Shown: positions 52,954-61,298, numbered from the stretch's first letter. The stretch: DNA of 64,000 nt from an uncultured Candidatus Saccharibacteria bacterium (GCA_948851665.1 CAQOWG010000004.1:8472-72471), one strand, 5' to 3'. Notes: generated by a model not told the origin, from the sequence alone. Numbers and translations are program-made.

Positions 52954-54093
52954 CTAGGCGATATAGCCACCGCCGAGGCAGACTTCGCCAGCATAGAGGA
53001 CGGCGGATTGCCCAGAGGCAGGGCGCTTGACGGGGTTGGCGAAAGCAATCGCAAGGAGACCAATATTCTTGCTCGAGCTCGCTCCGGGGCGCTGGCCCGA
53101 GTCTTTATGCTCTTCACAAGAGCATTGGTCTCCCCTGGTATTAGTTTCGACAACCCGTGCCGTGGCCGGCAACAGTTCCCCTCTGTGGCGGAGGCGGACG
53201 GCCAGATCTGGCATCTTGGCGAGGTCAGCGAGAGTGCGACCATTACGAAGATGCAAATCCGTAAGCGCGAGCTGGTCAACCCAGAGTTCAGGATGATTGA
53301 GGTCGCGCGAGACGTAGACGAGGTTTTTTGAAAGGTCCTTTTTGACGACGTAATAAGGTAGACCGCCGCCGAGATAAAGACCGTGACGCTGTCCAATAGT
53401 ATAGAAAATCGCGCCGTCGTGATAACCGAGAATTTGGTCGGTTTCGACTTCGCGAATTTCGCCAGGGATAGTCTTGAGATAATTAGAGAGAAAATCTTTG
53501 ATGCCAACTTCGCCAACAAAGCAAATACCCATGGACTCTTTCTTGGTGGCAACGTCTAGGCCACGCTCGGCGGCGATTTTTTTGACTTCTGGCTTAGTAA
53601 GATGACCGATTGGAAAAAGCGTGCGCGCAGTAGCCTCATCACTCATACGGTAGAGGAAATAGGTTTGATCTTTGTTCTCATCTATGGCGCGAAGGAGGTT
53701 GGCGTCCTCTGCTCGAGCATAGTGGCCAGTAGCTATATAGTCCGCGCCGCGTTCTATGGCACGGTCATAAAAGAGTTTGAATTTGACTAGTTCGTTACAG
53801 ACTACGTCGGGGTTGGGAGTGTGGCCTTTTTGGAATTCGGAAAGCATATAATCAACCACTCGAGTTTTGTAGTCCGCTTCAAAATCCCACACCTCAAAAT
53901 CGAGGTCGAGACTAGTAGCGACGCGTTTGGCGTCGGCTAGATCTTCGGCCCAAGGACAGTGCATGCCAGGCAAATCTTCGGACCAGTTCTTCATGTAGAT
54001 ACCAGTGACATCGTAGCCTTGGTCGCGCAAAAGCAGAGCCGAAACCGAAGAATCGACACCGCCAGACATACCAAGAAAGACTTTCTTTGACAT
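52954..54093 (-). CDS. mnmA: tRNA-specific 2-thiouridylase
   Basis: The 379-residue protein has the PP-loop FLGMSGGVDSSVSALLL, catalytic Cys in NPDVVCNELVKF and Cys in GICFVGEVG, and the TIGQRHGLYLGG motif. It makes s2U34 in tRNA Lys/Glu/Gln with sulfur from a cysteine desulfurase. In the C-terminal beta-barrel, residues about 320-346 (RGDQCSCEEHKDSGQRPGAS) come from a 79-bp palindromic element. TATAAT (54100-54105) is six bases before the ATG, so leaderless. Confidence 0.95.
   Translation of the reverse strand: MSKKVFLGMSGGVDSSVSALLLRDQGYDVTGIYMKNWSEDLPGMHCPWAEDLADAKRVATSLDLDFEVWDFEADYKTRVVDYMLSEFQKGHTPNPDVVCNELVKFKLFYDRAIERGADYIATGHYARAEDANLLRAIDENKDQTYFLYRMSDEATARTLFPIGHLTKPEVKKIAAERGLDVATKKESMGICFVGEVGIKDFLSNYLKTIPGEIREVETDQILGYHDGAIFYTIGQRHGLYLGGGLPYYVVKKDLSKNLVYVSRDLNHPELWVDQLALTDLHLRNGRTLADLAKMPDLAVRLRHRGELLPATARVVETNTRGDQCSCEEHKDSGQRPGASSSKNIGLLAIAFANPVKRPASGQSAVLYAGEVCLGGGYIA
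53055..53133. repeat. Palindromic element, family 2, inside mnmA
   Basis: Arms 53055-53071 and 53117-53133 match as inverted repeats in 15 of 17 positions (GGAGACCAAT/ATTGGTCTCC). The core CGCTCCGGGGCGCTGG plus CCCGAGTCTTTATG is nearly identical to the element in typA at 62371-62429. It is translated in frame. Confidence 0.85.
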
Positions 54094-54125
54094 GCCATAA
54101 TTATACTTAAAAACCCGAAATTGTC

Positions 54126-54160
54126 AAGAAAGACCAGCTCGGGGGAGCTGGCCTAGTCTT
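54126..54160 (-). terminator. Terminator of the adhesin gene
   Basis: CCAGCTC (54134-54140) pairs with GAGCTGG (54145-54151); flanking AGAC/GTCT add pairs and the minus strand ends in TCTTTCTT. Confidence 0.75.
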
Positions 54161-54176
54161 TGGCTATTTAGCGGCT

Positions 54177-55766
54177 CTAACGACGACGAATCTTGCGGAT
54201 GACACCAGAGATAGCCCAGAGGCTGACACCGCCAGCACTGACTTCGGCATCAAGAATCAGAAAATCACGGATTAGCTCGTCAGATACACCAGCGGTCGGC
54301 AAAGAAGAAGGGGCTTGGTTGCCAGGTTTCTGGTCGTTTGGCTTTTGGTCATCTGGCTTCTGATCAGAATCGGTAGGATCCTTAGAATCATCAGGTGCGG
54401 TTGGTTTTTCGGAATCGTCTGGTCCAGGCTCGTCACCGGGTTCTTCAGGGTTGGAAACAGGGTCTTTTTCATAGGTAAAAGTGATACTTGTATCACTTGA
54501 TACATTGATAGTCTGGCTAGCGGGCTTTATATAGCCAGCAACTTCCTTAGCTTCAAAAGTATGCTCACCGGCTGTACGCACTGCGGTGGTAGCAGGTGCA
54601 AGTTCTTTACCTGCGGCATCCTCGTAATAAATCGTAATGGTATATTCTACAGGTTTATCGGGAGAGTTTTTGGTATAAGTGACGGTAGTATCTACTCCAT
54701 CTTCAGTCATCGTACCCTTAACAGAAGGCCGATCGGGGGTGTAGTTAGCAATGCGAGGAGATTCGATTTCGTATGCTTTTCCAACTTCAATATCTTCGAT
54801 CCAATCATCGGCTGCTTTAGTTTTGTCGTCGTATTCATAATGAATGGTTAAAGTAGCCTTGACGGCAGTCTTTTCATAAGCAAAGGTAATGGTCGTATCT
54901 TCGGTAAATTCCTCAGTGTGACTACCTGGGGTGATGTAGCCATCAATATCTTTTGGTACGATAGTGCATGGTTTGCCGGCCTCGCATTTTTCGGTAGTAT
55001 CCTCAGCGATTGTCTCACCGGCGGTGTCCTGATATTTAATCGTAATCGTATATTCAATGATGGGTTGGTCGGGAGGAGTATCTTGAGTGTAGGTTACGGT
55101 AACTTCGACCCCACCCTCTACCATTGCACCGCTCACTACGGCTTCGTTTGGCGTATAGCCGTCGATAATAGGAGACTCCACTTCATAAGGTTTACCGATT
55201 TCGATTTCTTCGGTGTAGTCAGCGGCTGCTTCGGTCTTATTGGCGTATTCATAATGAATAGTCAAAGTGGCCTTAGTGATAATTTTTTCGTAGCGAATAG
55301 TAAACAGGGTGTCTTTATTGATTTCGGCGGTTATTTGTTCCCCGTCAATCGCTTCATATCCAGGAATATCCACTGGAACAAGATGATAGGGTTGGTTGGC
55401 GGGATGGTCTCCAATAACTTTATCTGATGCGATTTTTTTACCATCAGCATTACAATATTGGATAGTAATAGTATAAGTGGCGGGTTTATCGTCGCCGGTA
55501 TTGTCAGTATCATCCCCGGGAGTACTCTCGGAACCAACATCGGGATCTTTTTCGGTACCCTCGTCGGTCGTGTTCCCATCTTCGGCGTAAGCAACGACGG
55601 TTGGCTGGCAATCGCCAAAGTCGACAGAGTTAATAGCTTCAGTGCTATCTGCGCCCTGCGCAGCATGAACCATTGGCAGACAAGCCAACGAAATAAAGCC
55701 GCAAATCACCAAAAGCGATACGAGCTTCGTAGCGAAACGGCCAAAACTAGTAAAGAATTTTCTCAT
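54177..55766 (-). CDS. MucBP-repeat adhesin with LPTAG-like cell-wall sorting signal
   Basis: The 529-residue protein has a signal peptide (FATKLVSLLVICGFISLACL, cut near VHA), then five MucBP-type repeats of about 65 residues that alternate in two types: YTITIQY/YTITIKY/YTITIYY modules ending FxYEK, and ATLTIHYEY modules ending VTYT. A Pro/Asp/Lys-rich stalk (about 430-485, DQKPDDQKPNDQKPGNQ) leads to LPTAG, a hydrophobic stretch and a basic RKIRRR tail, the order of a sortase substrate. The start at 55766 has CTGGAGG upstream. Such proteins bind glycans or mucin; here they could mediate contact with a host bacterium or mucosa. No sortase gene is in the window. Confidence 0.85.
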   Translation of the reverse strand: MRKFFTSFGRFATKLVSLLVICGFISLACLPMVHAAQGADSTEAINSVDFGDCQPTVVAYAEDGNTTDEGTEKDPDVGSESTPGDDTDNTGDDKPATYTITIQYCNADGKKIASDKVIGDHPANQPYHLVPVDIPGYEAIDGEQITAEINKDTLFTIRYEKIITKATLTIHYEYANKTEAAADYTEEIEIGKPYEVESPIIDGYTPNEAVVSGAMVEGGVEVTVTYTQDTPPDQPIIEYTITIKYQDTAGETIAEDTTEKCEAGKPCTIVPKDIDGYITPGSHTEEFTEDTTITFAYEKTAVKATLTIHYEYDDKTKAADDWIEDIEVGKAYEIESPRIANYTPDRPSVKGTMTEDGVDTTVTYTKNSPDKPVEYTITIYYEDAAGKELAPATTAVRTAGEHTFEAKEVAGYIKPASQTINVSSDTSITFTYEKDPVSNPEEPGDEPGPDDSEKPTAPDDSKDPTDSDQKPDDQKPNDQKPGNQAPSSLPTAGVSDELIRDFLILDAEVSAGGVSLWAISGVIRKIRRR

Positions 55767-55841
55767 GGGGCCTCCAGATTTAATCTCTCTTTTGACCCAT
55801 TGTATCACATTTTGCAATATTGTTAATATTTTGTCAAACCG

Positions 55842-57104
55842 CTAATGGTTTTGTCGCGCAATCTCGGCCGACACTACATCAATTAGAGCGCGAGCGACTA
55901 TTGGCATCTGATCGATGGTATTTGTGCTACCAAGCGAAATGCGAAGCGAACCGGCAATCTCGGCGTCGCTGAGGCCAATAGCAGCGAGAACATGGGATTT
56001 GGTGGCTTTATTAGCAGCACAAGCAGCACCAGTAGAAACCAAAATTCCCTGTTCTTCAAGTTTGTAGACTAGGCGTTCGGCGTCAAGGCCCGGAAAACTA
56101 AGTGGCAAAAAATTTGCGAGATGGTGCTTAGGATTGCCAAGAAAGATGACTTGGGGGGCATTTTCTACTTTTGTGAGGTCATGTGGAGCAACGGCGGAAC
56201 TTGAGCGTGGTCGCCCCGTAACGACGGGCGCGACGAGCGAAGACCGAGCGGAAGCAGAAAATGCCCCGCCAAGTTCTTTTTTGAGCAATTCAACCATTTC
56301 GGTGTATTTCTTGCGATTTCCGTTTAAGTGCTTTTTAGCGTCGGCGAGAGCGGTAGCGAAGCCAATCACGCCAGGGACATTCTCGGTGCCACTACGCAGA
56401 CCACGCTCTTGGCCACCGCCAAGCGACAGTGGATGTACCGGCACACCGTGCGCAATATAGAGCGCGCCGACGCCTTTGGGTCCACCACATTTGGCGGCGT
56501 TCAGAGTGAGCAGGTCGATACCAAGACGCGAAACATTAATATCCAAAAGATTGAGAGCCTGCGATGCATCGGAATGGAGATAGAGTGGAGTAGTGATGCC
56601 ATGGGCAAGACGATCTTGGCGAGCGAGACGGATGATTTCGGAAATTTCGGCAAGCGGTTGGATGGTACCGAGCTCGTTGTTGGCAAGCGAAACCGAAACA
56701 AGAACGATGTCGTCGGTTAGTTTGGCACGAAAATCGGCCAGATCAATCAATCCAGTATGGTCGGCTTTGATAAGTTCGCAGCCATAAGGCTTGGCCGCAG
56801 AAAGCACAGCAGTATGTTCTGTCGCAAGAGTGAGGAGATGTGGAGTCGCAGGGTCAAGGCCGGCAACAACAGTAAAAGCAAGATTAATTGACTCGGTAGC
56901 GCCAGCGGTAATGACAAGGTCTGTACCCTTAGCGCCGATGGCGTGAGCAATGGCGGCTTTGGCAGATTGATAGTCTTCGCGAACATGCTTGGCTGGCAGA
57001 TAAGGGGCAGACGGATTAAAAAACTGCTTATCAAAATAGGGCAGCATAGCTGCAAGAGCAGATCTGTTGACTGGCGTAGCAGCCGCGTGATCAAGATAAA
57101 TCAT
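55842..57104 (-). CDS. Cysteine desulfurase (NifS/IscS family), second copy
   Basis: The 420-residue protein starts MIYLDHAAATPVNRSALAAM, with the cofactor loop VITAGATESINLAF, HSDASQALNLLDI, and LNAAKCGGPKGVGALYI with the PLP lysine. GQERGLRSGTENVPG and STGAACAANK near residue 360 hold the substrate-binding Arg and catalytic Cys. Residues about 278-318 (ending RPRSSSAVAPHDLTKVENAP) derive from a 124-bp palindromic element between the conserved parts. TATAAT (57111-57116) is six bases before the ATG, so leaderless. It may supply sulfur to MnmA, whose gene is 1.7 kb away. Confidence 0.93.
   Translation of the reverse strand: MIYLDHAAATPVNRSALAAMLPYFDKQFFNPSAPYLPAKHVREDYQSAKAAIAHAIGAKGTDLVITAGATESINLAFTVVAGLDPATPHLLTLATEHTAVLSAAKPYGCELIKADHTGLIDLADFRAKLTDDIVLVSVSLANNELGTIQPLAEISEIIRLARQDRLAHGITTPLYLHSDASQALNLLDINVSRLGIDLLTLNAAKCGGPKGVGALYIAHGVPVHPLSLGGGQERGLRSGTENVPGVIGFATALADAKKHLNGNRKKYTEMVELLKKELGGAFSASARSSLVAPVVTGRPRSSSAVAPHDLTKVENAPQVIFLGNPKHHLANFLPLSFPGLDAERLVYKLEEQGILVSTGAACAANKATKSHVLAAIGLSDAEIAGSLRISLGSTNTIDQMPIVARALIDVVSAEIARQNH
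56150..56273. repeat. Palindromic element, family 1, inside the second cysteine desulfurase
   Basis: A perfect 12-bp inverted pair GGGGCATTTTCT (56155-56166) and AGAAAATGCCCC (56256-56267) extends outward to CTTGG/CCAAG with one gap. The core matches the obg element in the same orientation (AGCAACGGCGGAACT, CCCGTAACGACGGGCG). It is read in frame. Confidence 0.88.
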
Positions 57105-57135
57105 AGTCTTATTATAATATAAATACTAGAAATTG

Positions 57136-57163
57136 AAAACCCCGCCGATGTTGCTGGCGGGGT
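57136..57163 (-). terminator. Terminator of the 57201 gene
   Basis: CCCCGCC (57140-57146) pairs with GGCGGGG (57156-57162); the minus strand continues TTTTC. Confidence 0.8.
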
Positions 57164-57200
57164 CTTGCGAGGGATATAAAAATCCGGGAGATGTGGCGTA

Positions 57201-58025
57201 TTAGCCCCCAGATCTGCGATAACGCCCCCTGCCCGAAGGTCGAATCGGCTCTTCCGAATGATTCTCCTTGGTGGGGGCAGGTGCCTGTCGTCTCATTGCT
57301 TCTCTGCGCTCTTTTTCTTGGGCTTTCCTTCTGGCTTCCTGCTGGGCAAGCTGAGCTTTTTTGGCTTTGTCTGCGTCTTTCTTTTTGTCTATAACCGCGT
57401 CATGAGTTGTTCTCATAACACTAATTACCGACCTCAAGATAGACTTAAAGGAAACCCAGCCAGCAATAAGAGCAGCGATAACCATGAACAGTCTAAATAA
57501 GCCAAAACTGCGCATGAGCTGCGACATACCACTCTTAAACCCAAAAACAGCCATGAGAAAAATTAAAATCTCAAAAATTGCGGGCCATAAGAAGCTCTGT
57601 TTTGTCACAGTGTGCCAGAAGATGACTTTTTTGGCCTGATACAACTGATCACACTCTGCCTCATCGGGCAAATTGCCTTCCTCATCTTCCCGATACTGAC
57701 CGAGGCGGACGTAATCAAGAAACGTCTTAAGCTCGGCGACAAATCGGGATGGAGAGAACGTCAGCGCAGCGAGTAGGTCAAATTTAAAATCGCCTACACT
57801 TTTGCCGGTCTTGCGGCGTTTGATGCGGTCTTTGTATCTGCGCTCTTTTAAGAGACTCATAGCGTCCGAATCATCACCGTCGAGCAAAGCATCAATCTCT
57901 GCTTGGCTAATGAACGGATTACTTATGGGACGAGTGAACTCGTCCTCATCGGCGCCTTCGGTAATGTCATTGGTTTCAGCCTCGTTATAAAAAACGAGTT
58001 CATCATCATTATCATCAAATCTCAT
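57201..58025 (-). CDS. Membrane protein with long charged tail, unknown
   Basis: The 274-residue product has an acidic N-terminal third, a basic patch (KERRYKDRIKRRKTGKS), two transmembrane helices (about 148-195: FLWPAIFEILIFLMAVFGF; LFRLFMVIAALIAGWVSF) and a Lys/Arg/Glu/Ala-rich C-terminal helix with a final Pro/Arg/Gly tail. The start at 58025 has GAGGAGGGA upstream. A TTGACA/TACAAT promoter at 58100-58128 gives a leader of about 70 bases with a GAGG/CCTC stem around GCTGT/ACAGC. I do not recognise the family. Confidence 0.7.
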   Translation of the reverse strand: MRFDDNDDELVFYNEAETNDITEGADEDEFTRPISNPFISQAEIDALLDGDDSDAMSLLKERRYKDRIKRRKTGKSVGDFKFDLLAALTFSPSRFVAELKTFLDYVRLGQYREDEEGNLPDEAECDQLYQAKKVIFWHTVTKQSFLWPAIFEILIFLMAVFGFKSGMSQLMRSFGLFRLFMVIAALIAGWVSFKSILRSVISVMRTTHDAVIDKKKDADKAKKAQLAQQEARRKAQEKERREAMRRQAPAPTKENHSEEPIRPSGRGRYRRSGG

Positions 58026-58099
58026 AATAATCCCTCCTCTATATTGTAAATGTTCGCCACCCGAGGTATCGCTGTCCCTCAACAGCTATCCTCATTACC

Positions 58100-58128
58100 A
58101 TTGTAGCACAGATTTACTAAATTGTCAA
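58100..58128 (-). promoter_or_regulatory. Promoter of the 57201 gene
   Basis: On the minus strand TTGACA (58123-58128) and TACAAT (58100-58105), preceded by TGTGC, are 17 bases apart. Confidence 0.8.
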
Positions 58129-58168
58129 TGCTTTTATACTGTTCTTGCCTATTTTGACAAGAAATGGC

Positions 58169-58858
58169 TTAAAAATTAGCGGTTTGGGTGGATTTATAGA
58201 GGTAGGTTTTGATGACTTTAAGATAAGCATGGGCGGCACGACGAAAATTTTCTAATTCCCCACCCTCGAGTTTGAAATAGTTGCCAGCAGAGATCTTTTT
58301 ATAGACACCGGATTTGCGAACTTCATAGCGGACGGTCAACTCACGCTCACTGGAGGCAGCATCTTGCCAATCTTCGTGCCAGATCCAAACGCCTTGCCGG
58401 TCATGGAAGAATTCGCGGCGATGGCCGGCTGGAATAGGGCCAAAAATCGTGCTACCGAGGCGAGATTCAGCATTGATGAGATCAGCGTGAGTGAGCTCGC
58501 GCCAGCCAGTACGTGGCCCGATGGCCTTGGCTCCAGGGGTGACGATGTTGACGATATGCGGAGCCGTTTGAATGTTGGGCTGGGCAACGGACGTGGCCTG
58601 AGGAATTGGTGAAGGTTTGGCTTGAGGCGCAAGCGATTGCTGGGAAAGCTTTTTGGATTTATAGATGAATGGTTTTTTGAAAGTCTGGCGAGATTGTAGC
58701 ATAATAGTAGGATATTCCGCCAGAATTAGTTCAGCAGCGAGGCGGCGAGCTGAAAACTGCAAGCCAGCATTAAAACGGCGTCCCATACGACGTTGAATGC
58801 GCCAAGCTTTGTTACTTGCACGACTGCGCCAGATATGCTCTAGAGAGAGGCACGGCAT
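58169..58858 (-). CDS. Conserved-looking unknown protein
   Basis: The 229-residue product has a basic, Arg-rich N-terminal third, a Pro/Ala/Gln-rich linker (about 80-105) and a C-terminal domain of about 110 residues with Trp-rich FHDRQGVWIWHEDWQ, RELTVRYEVRKSGVYKKI and a final helix. It is soluble. The start at 58858 has GGGAG upstream and a TATACAAT further up. It lies between tatD and the 57201 gene. I do not recognise a family. Confidence 0.65.
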   Translation of the reverse strand: MPCLSLEHIWRSRASNKAWRIQRRMGRRFNAGLQFSARRLAAELILAEYPTIMLQSRQTFKKPFIYKSKKLSQQSLAPQAKPSPIPQATSVAQPNIQTAPHIVNIVTPGAKAIGPRTGWRELTHADLINAESRLGSTIFGPIPAGHRREFFHDRQGVWIWHEDWQDAASSERELTVRYEVRKSGVYKKISAGNYFKLEGGELENFRRAAHAYLKVIKTYLYKSTQTANF

Positions 58859-58924
58859 CGCTCAATCTCCCATGAAATTTCCGTTAATTCATTGTATAGC
58901 GAGAGCGAGTCAATTGTCACGGCT

Positions 58925-59800
58925 TCATCGGGTTGGATCTGAGGTCGTGAAAAACCCGCCCCCTGTAAGTTTGATACCGAAGAGTTGTGTTGCATTATGG
59001 GTTGTTTGCTCCGCTATAATTGTTTCTGCCACACCCAATTTCCCAGAGAGAAACGCTGCAATTTCCTGCACGTTTCCGGGTACGTTCATTGTATCACGAT
59101 TGTGATATGGTGTCAAGAAAGGAGCATCTGTTTCCAATAACATCTTTTCGAGTGGAGGTAAAGGCGTAGTGGTATAGGTAGCGAGGCCATTAACGCCGAT
59201 ATAAAACTCACGACGCAGAGCTTCGGCGAGATTACGTTTGCTACCAGTAAAGCTGTGAACGACACCGCGAATCTTAGGAAAATTATCTAGAATCGGCCAG
59301 AGATCAGCAAAAGCCTCACGAATATGGAGAGAAACTGGAAGGTCGAGGTCTTTTGCGAGTTGTAGCATCTGTTCAAACAGGTGAATTTGTGATGAGCGAG
59401 AAGGTGAATCGTAGTGGTAGTCAAGGCCAACTTCGCCAATAGCCACAAGAAGCGGTTGGGGGCTAGAGGCGGGTTTTGCGGTCGCTCGCTCCAAGCGCCT
59501 GTCGTTACAGGGCTTGTTCGCTTGAGCTTCGCCGTTGCTACACATGGCCTCAAGACCCGCCTCTAATCCCCAACTGTCATCTTCATATTTGTTTGCGAAT
59601 TCGGGATGAATACCAAAGGTCCAGCAGACATTCTGGTGAGCAGAAGCAAAGTCGCGAGCAACGCGCGAATCGTCCAGGTCGGTGCCAATGCAGATAACCT
59701 GTTTCACTTCGCGGTTTGTAGCGTCAAACAGAGCCTCCTTGGCTTGCTCAGGGGTAAACCATTCTTGGTCGTGAAGATGGCAATGGGTATCGACTAGCAT
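58925..59800 (-). CDS. tatD: TatD-family metal-dependent DNase
   Basis: The 291-residue protein has MLVDTHCHLHDQEW (H-x-H metal site), GEVGLDYHYD, VSLHIREAFAD, VVHSFTGS and LLETDAPFLTP, the full set of TatD metal ligands. TatD enzymes are 3'-5' exonucleases acting on DNA with repair and degradation roles. Residues about 76-115 (MCSNGEAQANKPCNDRRLER and following) come from a 120-bp palindromic element placed just before GEVGLDYH. TATAAT (59807-59812) is six bases before the ATG, so leaderless. Confidence 0.93.
   Translation of the reverse strand: MLVDTHCHLHDQEWFTPEQAKEALFDATNREVKQVICIGTDLDDSRVARDFASAHQNVCWTFGIHPEFANKYEDDSWGLEAGLEAMCSNGEAQANKPCNDRRLERATAKPASSPQPLLVAIGEVGLDYHYDSPSRSSQIHLFEQMLQLAKDLDLPVSLHIREAFADLWPILDNFPKIRGVVHSFTGSKRNLAEALRREFYIGVNGLATYTTTPLPPLEKMLLETDAPFLTPYHNRDTMNVPGNVQEIAAFLSGKLGVAETIIAEQTTHNATQLFGIKLTGGGFFTTSDPTR
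59455..59574. repeat. Palindromic element, family 1, inside tatD (opposite orientation)
   Basis: Arms 59455-59474 and 59555-59574 match as inverted repeats in 18 of 20 positions. Read on the minus strand, the core (GTGTAGCAACGGCG, CTGTAACGACAGGCG, GGAGCGAGCGACCG) matches the obg element read on the plus strand, so relative to its host gene this copy is inverted. It remains in frame. Confidence 0.88.
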
Positions 59801-59819
59801 ATCAATATTATAACATAGT

Positions 59820-59843
59820 AAACCCCCAGCGGAACTCTGGGGG
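59820..59843 (-). terminator. Terminator of the 59900-60354 transcription unit
   Basis: CCCCCAG (59823-59829) pairs with CTGGGGG (59837-59843); the minus strand continues TTTAC. Confidence 0.75.
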
Positions 59844-59899
59844 TGTCGGAAGGTTAATAACTTATTTTGTTTCTGTAGTTTAAGGCTGGGTTCCGCGTT

Positions 59900-60001
59900 T
59901 TAGGTTCCTCGTCTGGCTTTAATGCCCATTAAGACAACGTTCCAAGCCTTCTCTGTTTTACAGACGTGTGTCATACTTTGGTCTATCCAGTTGGGATTCA
60001 T
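59900..60001 (-). CDS. Possible 33-residue small protein coupled to the upstream gene
   Basis: The frame reads MNPNWIDQSMTHVCKTEKAW and ends KARRGT. Its ATG overlaps the stop of the 59998-60354 gene by the four-base ATGA arrangement seen in true operons of the window, and it ends 55 bases before the terminator. There is no recognisable family or separate Shine-Dalgarno, so expression is uncertain. Confidence 0.35.
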   Translation of the reverse strand: MNPNWIDQSMTHVCKTEKAWNVVLMGIKARRGT

Positions 60002-60354
60002 GGAAGCACACAATCAGTCTGGCAATAGAAAACGTGGTACATGTAACAAACGGGAATATCGCCTACTTCCTCCCCGGCGTGAGCCCAAAAGCTGTTGACG
60101 AAAGTCATGTTTTTCTTGGCCTCAAATTCGCTACCGGTCTCAACCATAATAACATCAAACTTCCGCGAATTTTTCTGATTCGCGTCGCTTTCAACGTAGA
60201 TTGTAGCCTTAGCACTCTTGAAGCGAGTTGAATATCTTTGGAATTCTGCGAATAAAATCTTTGACCCTTCGGGAAGCGCTATACTCGCCCATTCCCCTAC
60301 GCAGGCCACTTCATATCCATTGACGATTTTAGTAGTGGCATTTGTTTCTGACAT
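59998..60354 (-). CDS. Small unknown protein
   Basis: I do not recognise this 118-residue protein (MSETNATTKIVNGYEVACVG...). It is soluble, mixed alpha/beta, with four Cys, three of them near its C-terminal end (PVCYMYHVFYCQTDCVLP). Of two close ATGs, the one at 60354 is at correct distance from AAGGAGG. It has its own promoter region and ends at the terminator at 59820. Confidence 0.6.
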   Translation of the reverse strand: MSETNATTKIVNGYEVACVGEWASIALPEGSKILFAEFQRYSTRFKSAKATIYVESDANQKNSRKFDVIMVETGSEFEAKKNMTFVNSFWAHAGEEVGDIPVCYMYHVFYCQTDCVLP

Positions 60355-60497
60355 TTTCATTTCCTCCTTATTCGGCATTTTGCCAGTAAAGTGCAAACTA
60401 AAAACTACAGATTGTAAATTACTAGCAATTTTAATCACTTATTAATAGTATAGTATATGACCTCCAATTTGTCAATGTCAAGATAATAGAAGTACGC

Positions 60498-60522
60498 CAA
60501 AGCCCCGCGCGGGCGGGGCTTA
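60498..60522 (-). terminator. Terminator of the 60544 gene
   Basis: AAGCCCCGC (60500-60508) pairs with GCGGGGCTT (60513-60521); the minus strand continues TGGCG, so the T run is short. Confidence 0.7.
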
Positions 60523-60543
60523 CCAGTACATACAGGAGATTAG

Positions 60544-61122
60544 CTATACGGGCCAGTTGTTAACTTTATGCACAAGGTCAGGGTTGATATTAGCATCCAG
60601 TCCTTCATATACAAAATAGATAGGGTGGCGAAGGACGAGGCCGGGGTAGTTGACGCGAAACTCGCTAAACCGAACTATCTTCGGGGCGTCACCATCCTCG
60701 GTGAGTACCCAGACCGTCTCACCCTGGTAGTGAAACTCGATCCATACCCGGAATCGTGGCGAATCTCCACCCTCAAAAACGCCATAATAGATTGAAGGGC
60801 AATAGCACGCCTGATAAGGACCGCCGAGCGGACCAAAAACACGCAAAAAGCGACCGAACTCGATCACCTGTTCATAATACGCCTTGCGATCTACGGCGTT
60901 GCGACCACGACCGAGATGCCACCAGAGGTCAGAATCACCATCCATAATGTTGCGTACTACAGCGGTGTGCTCAAGTGTAAGAGGCTGCGGCGGATAAACT
61001 GTCGACCGCTCAGAAAACCAGTCATTGACGCCTGTTTTTTCATCTCTGTGTTTGGCTCTCAGGTGATACCCGGTCACGGCCATTGCCGCAATTATAAGGG
61101 CTGTTCCTAACAAAAAATACAT
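60544..61122 (-). CDS. Single-pass membrane protein, unknown
   Basis: The 192-residue protein has an N-terminal helix (YFLLGTALIIAAMAVTGYHL) and a soluble domain of about 165 residues rich in aromatic residues (DSDLWWHLGRGRN, YQACYCPSIYYGVFEGGD, RVWIEFHYQGETVWVLTEDG). AAAGGAGG precedes the ATG. A TTGACA/TACAAT promoter at 61260-61288 gives a leader of about 130 bases. Family not recognised. Confidence 0.7.
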   Translation of the reverse strand: MYFLLGTALIIAAMAVTGYHLRAKHRDEKTGVNDWFSERSTVYPPQPLTLEHTAVVRNIMDGDSDLWWHLGRGRNAVDRKAYYEQVIEFGRFLRVFGPLGGPYQACYCPSIYYGVFEGGDSPRFRVWIEFHYQGETVWVLTEDGDAPKIVRFSEFRVNYPGLVLRHPIYFVYEGLDANINPDLVHKVNNWPV

Positions 61123-61182
61123 GCAAAACCTCCTTTTCTGCGCAAGCTAGCAGGCATAATCTCCTGTTAAGGTGCGCGACCA

Positions 61183-61288
61183 CCAAAAAATACCTCTTTG
61201 GGGCATTTTTTGGCAAAATCAGTTACTACCTAGACCAAATGGAGTAGGCTTATATTAACATTGTAGCACAGGTTGTGCTTTTTGTCAA
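61183..61288 (-). promoter_or_regulatory. Promoter and hairpin leader of the 60544 gene
   Basis: On the minus strand TTGACA (61283-61288) and TACAAT (61260-61265) are 17 bases apart. The leader contains a nine-pair stem CCAAAAAAT/ATTTTTTGG (61183-61213). Confidence 0.7.
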
Positions 61289-61298
61289 TAGTCTGCTC

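Noticed and set aside
52888..53331. Plus-strand frame of 147 codons behind a good promoter
   Set aside because: It is antisense to mnmA, overlaps the palindromic element, has no Shine-Dalgarno and its ATG lies inside the promoter.
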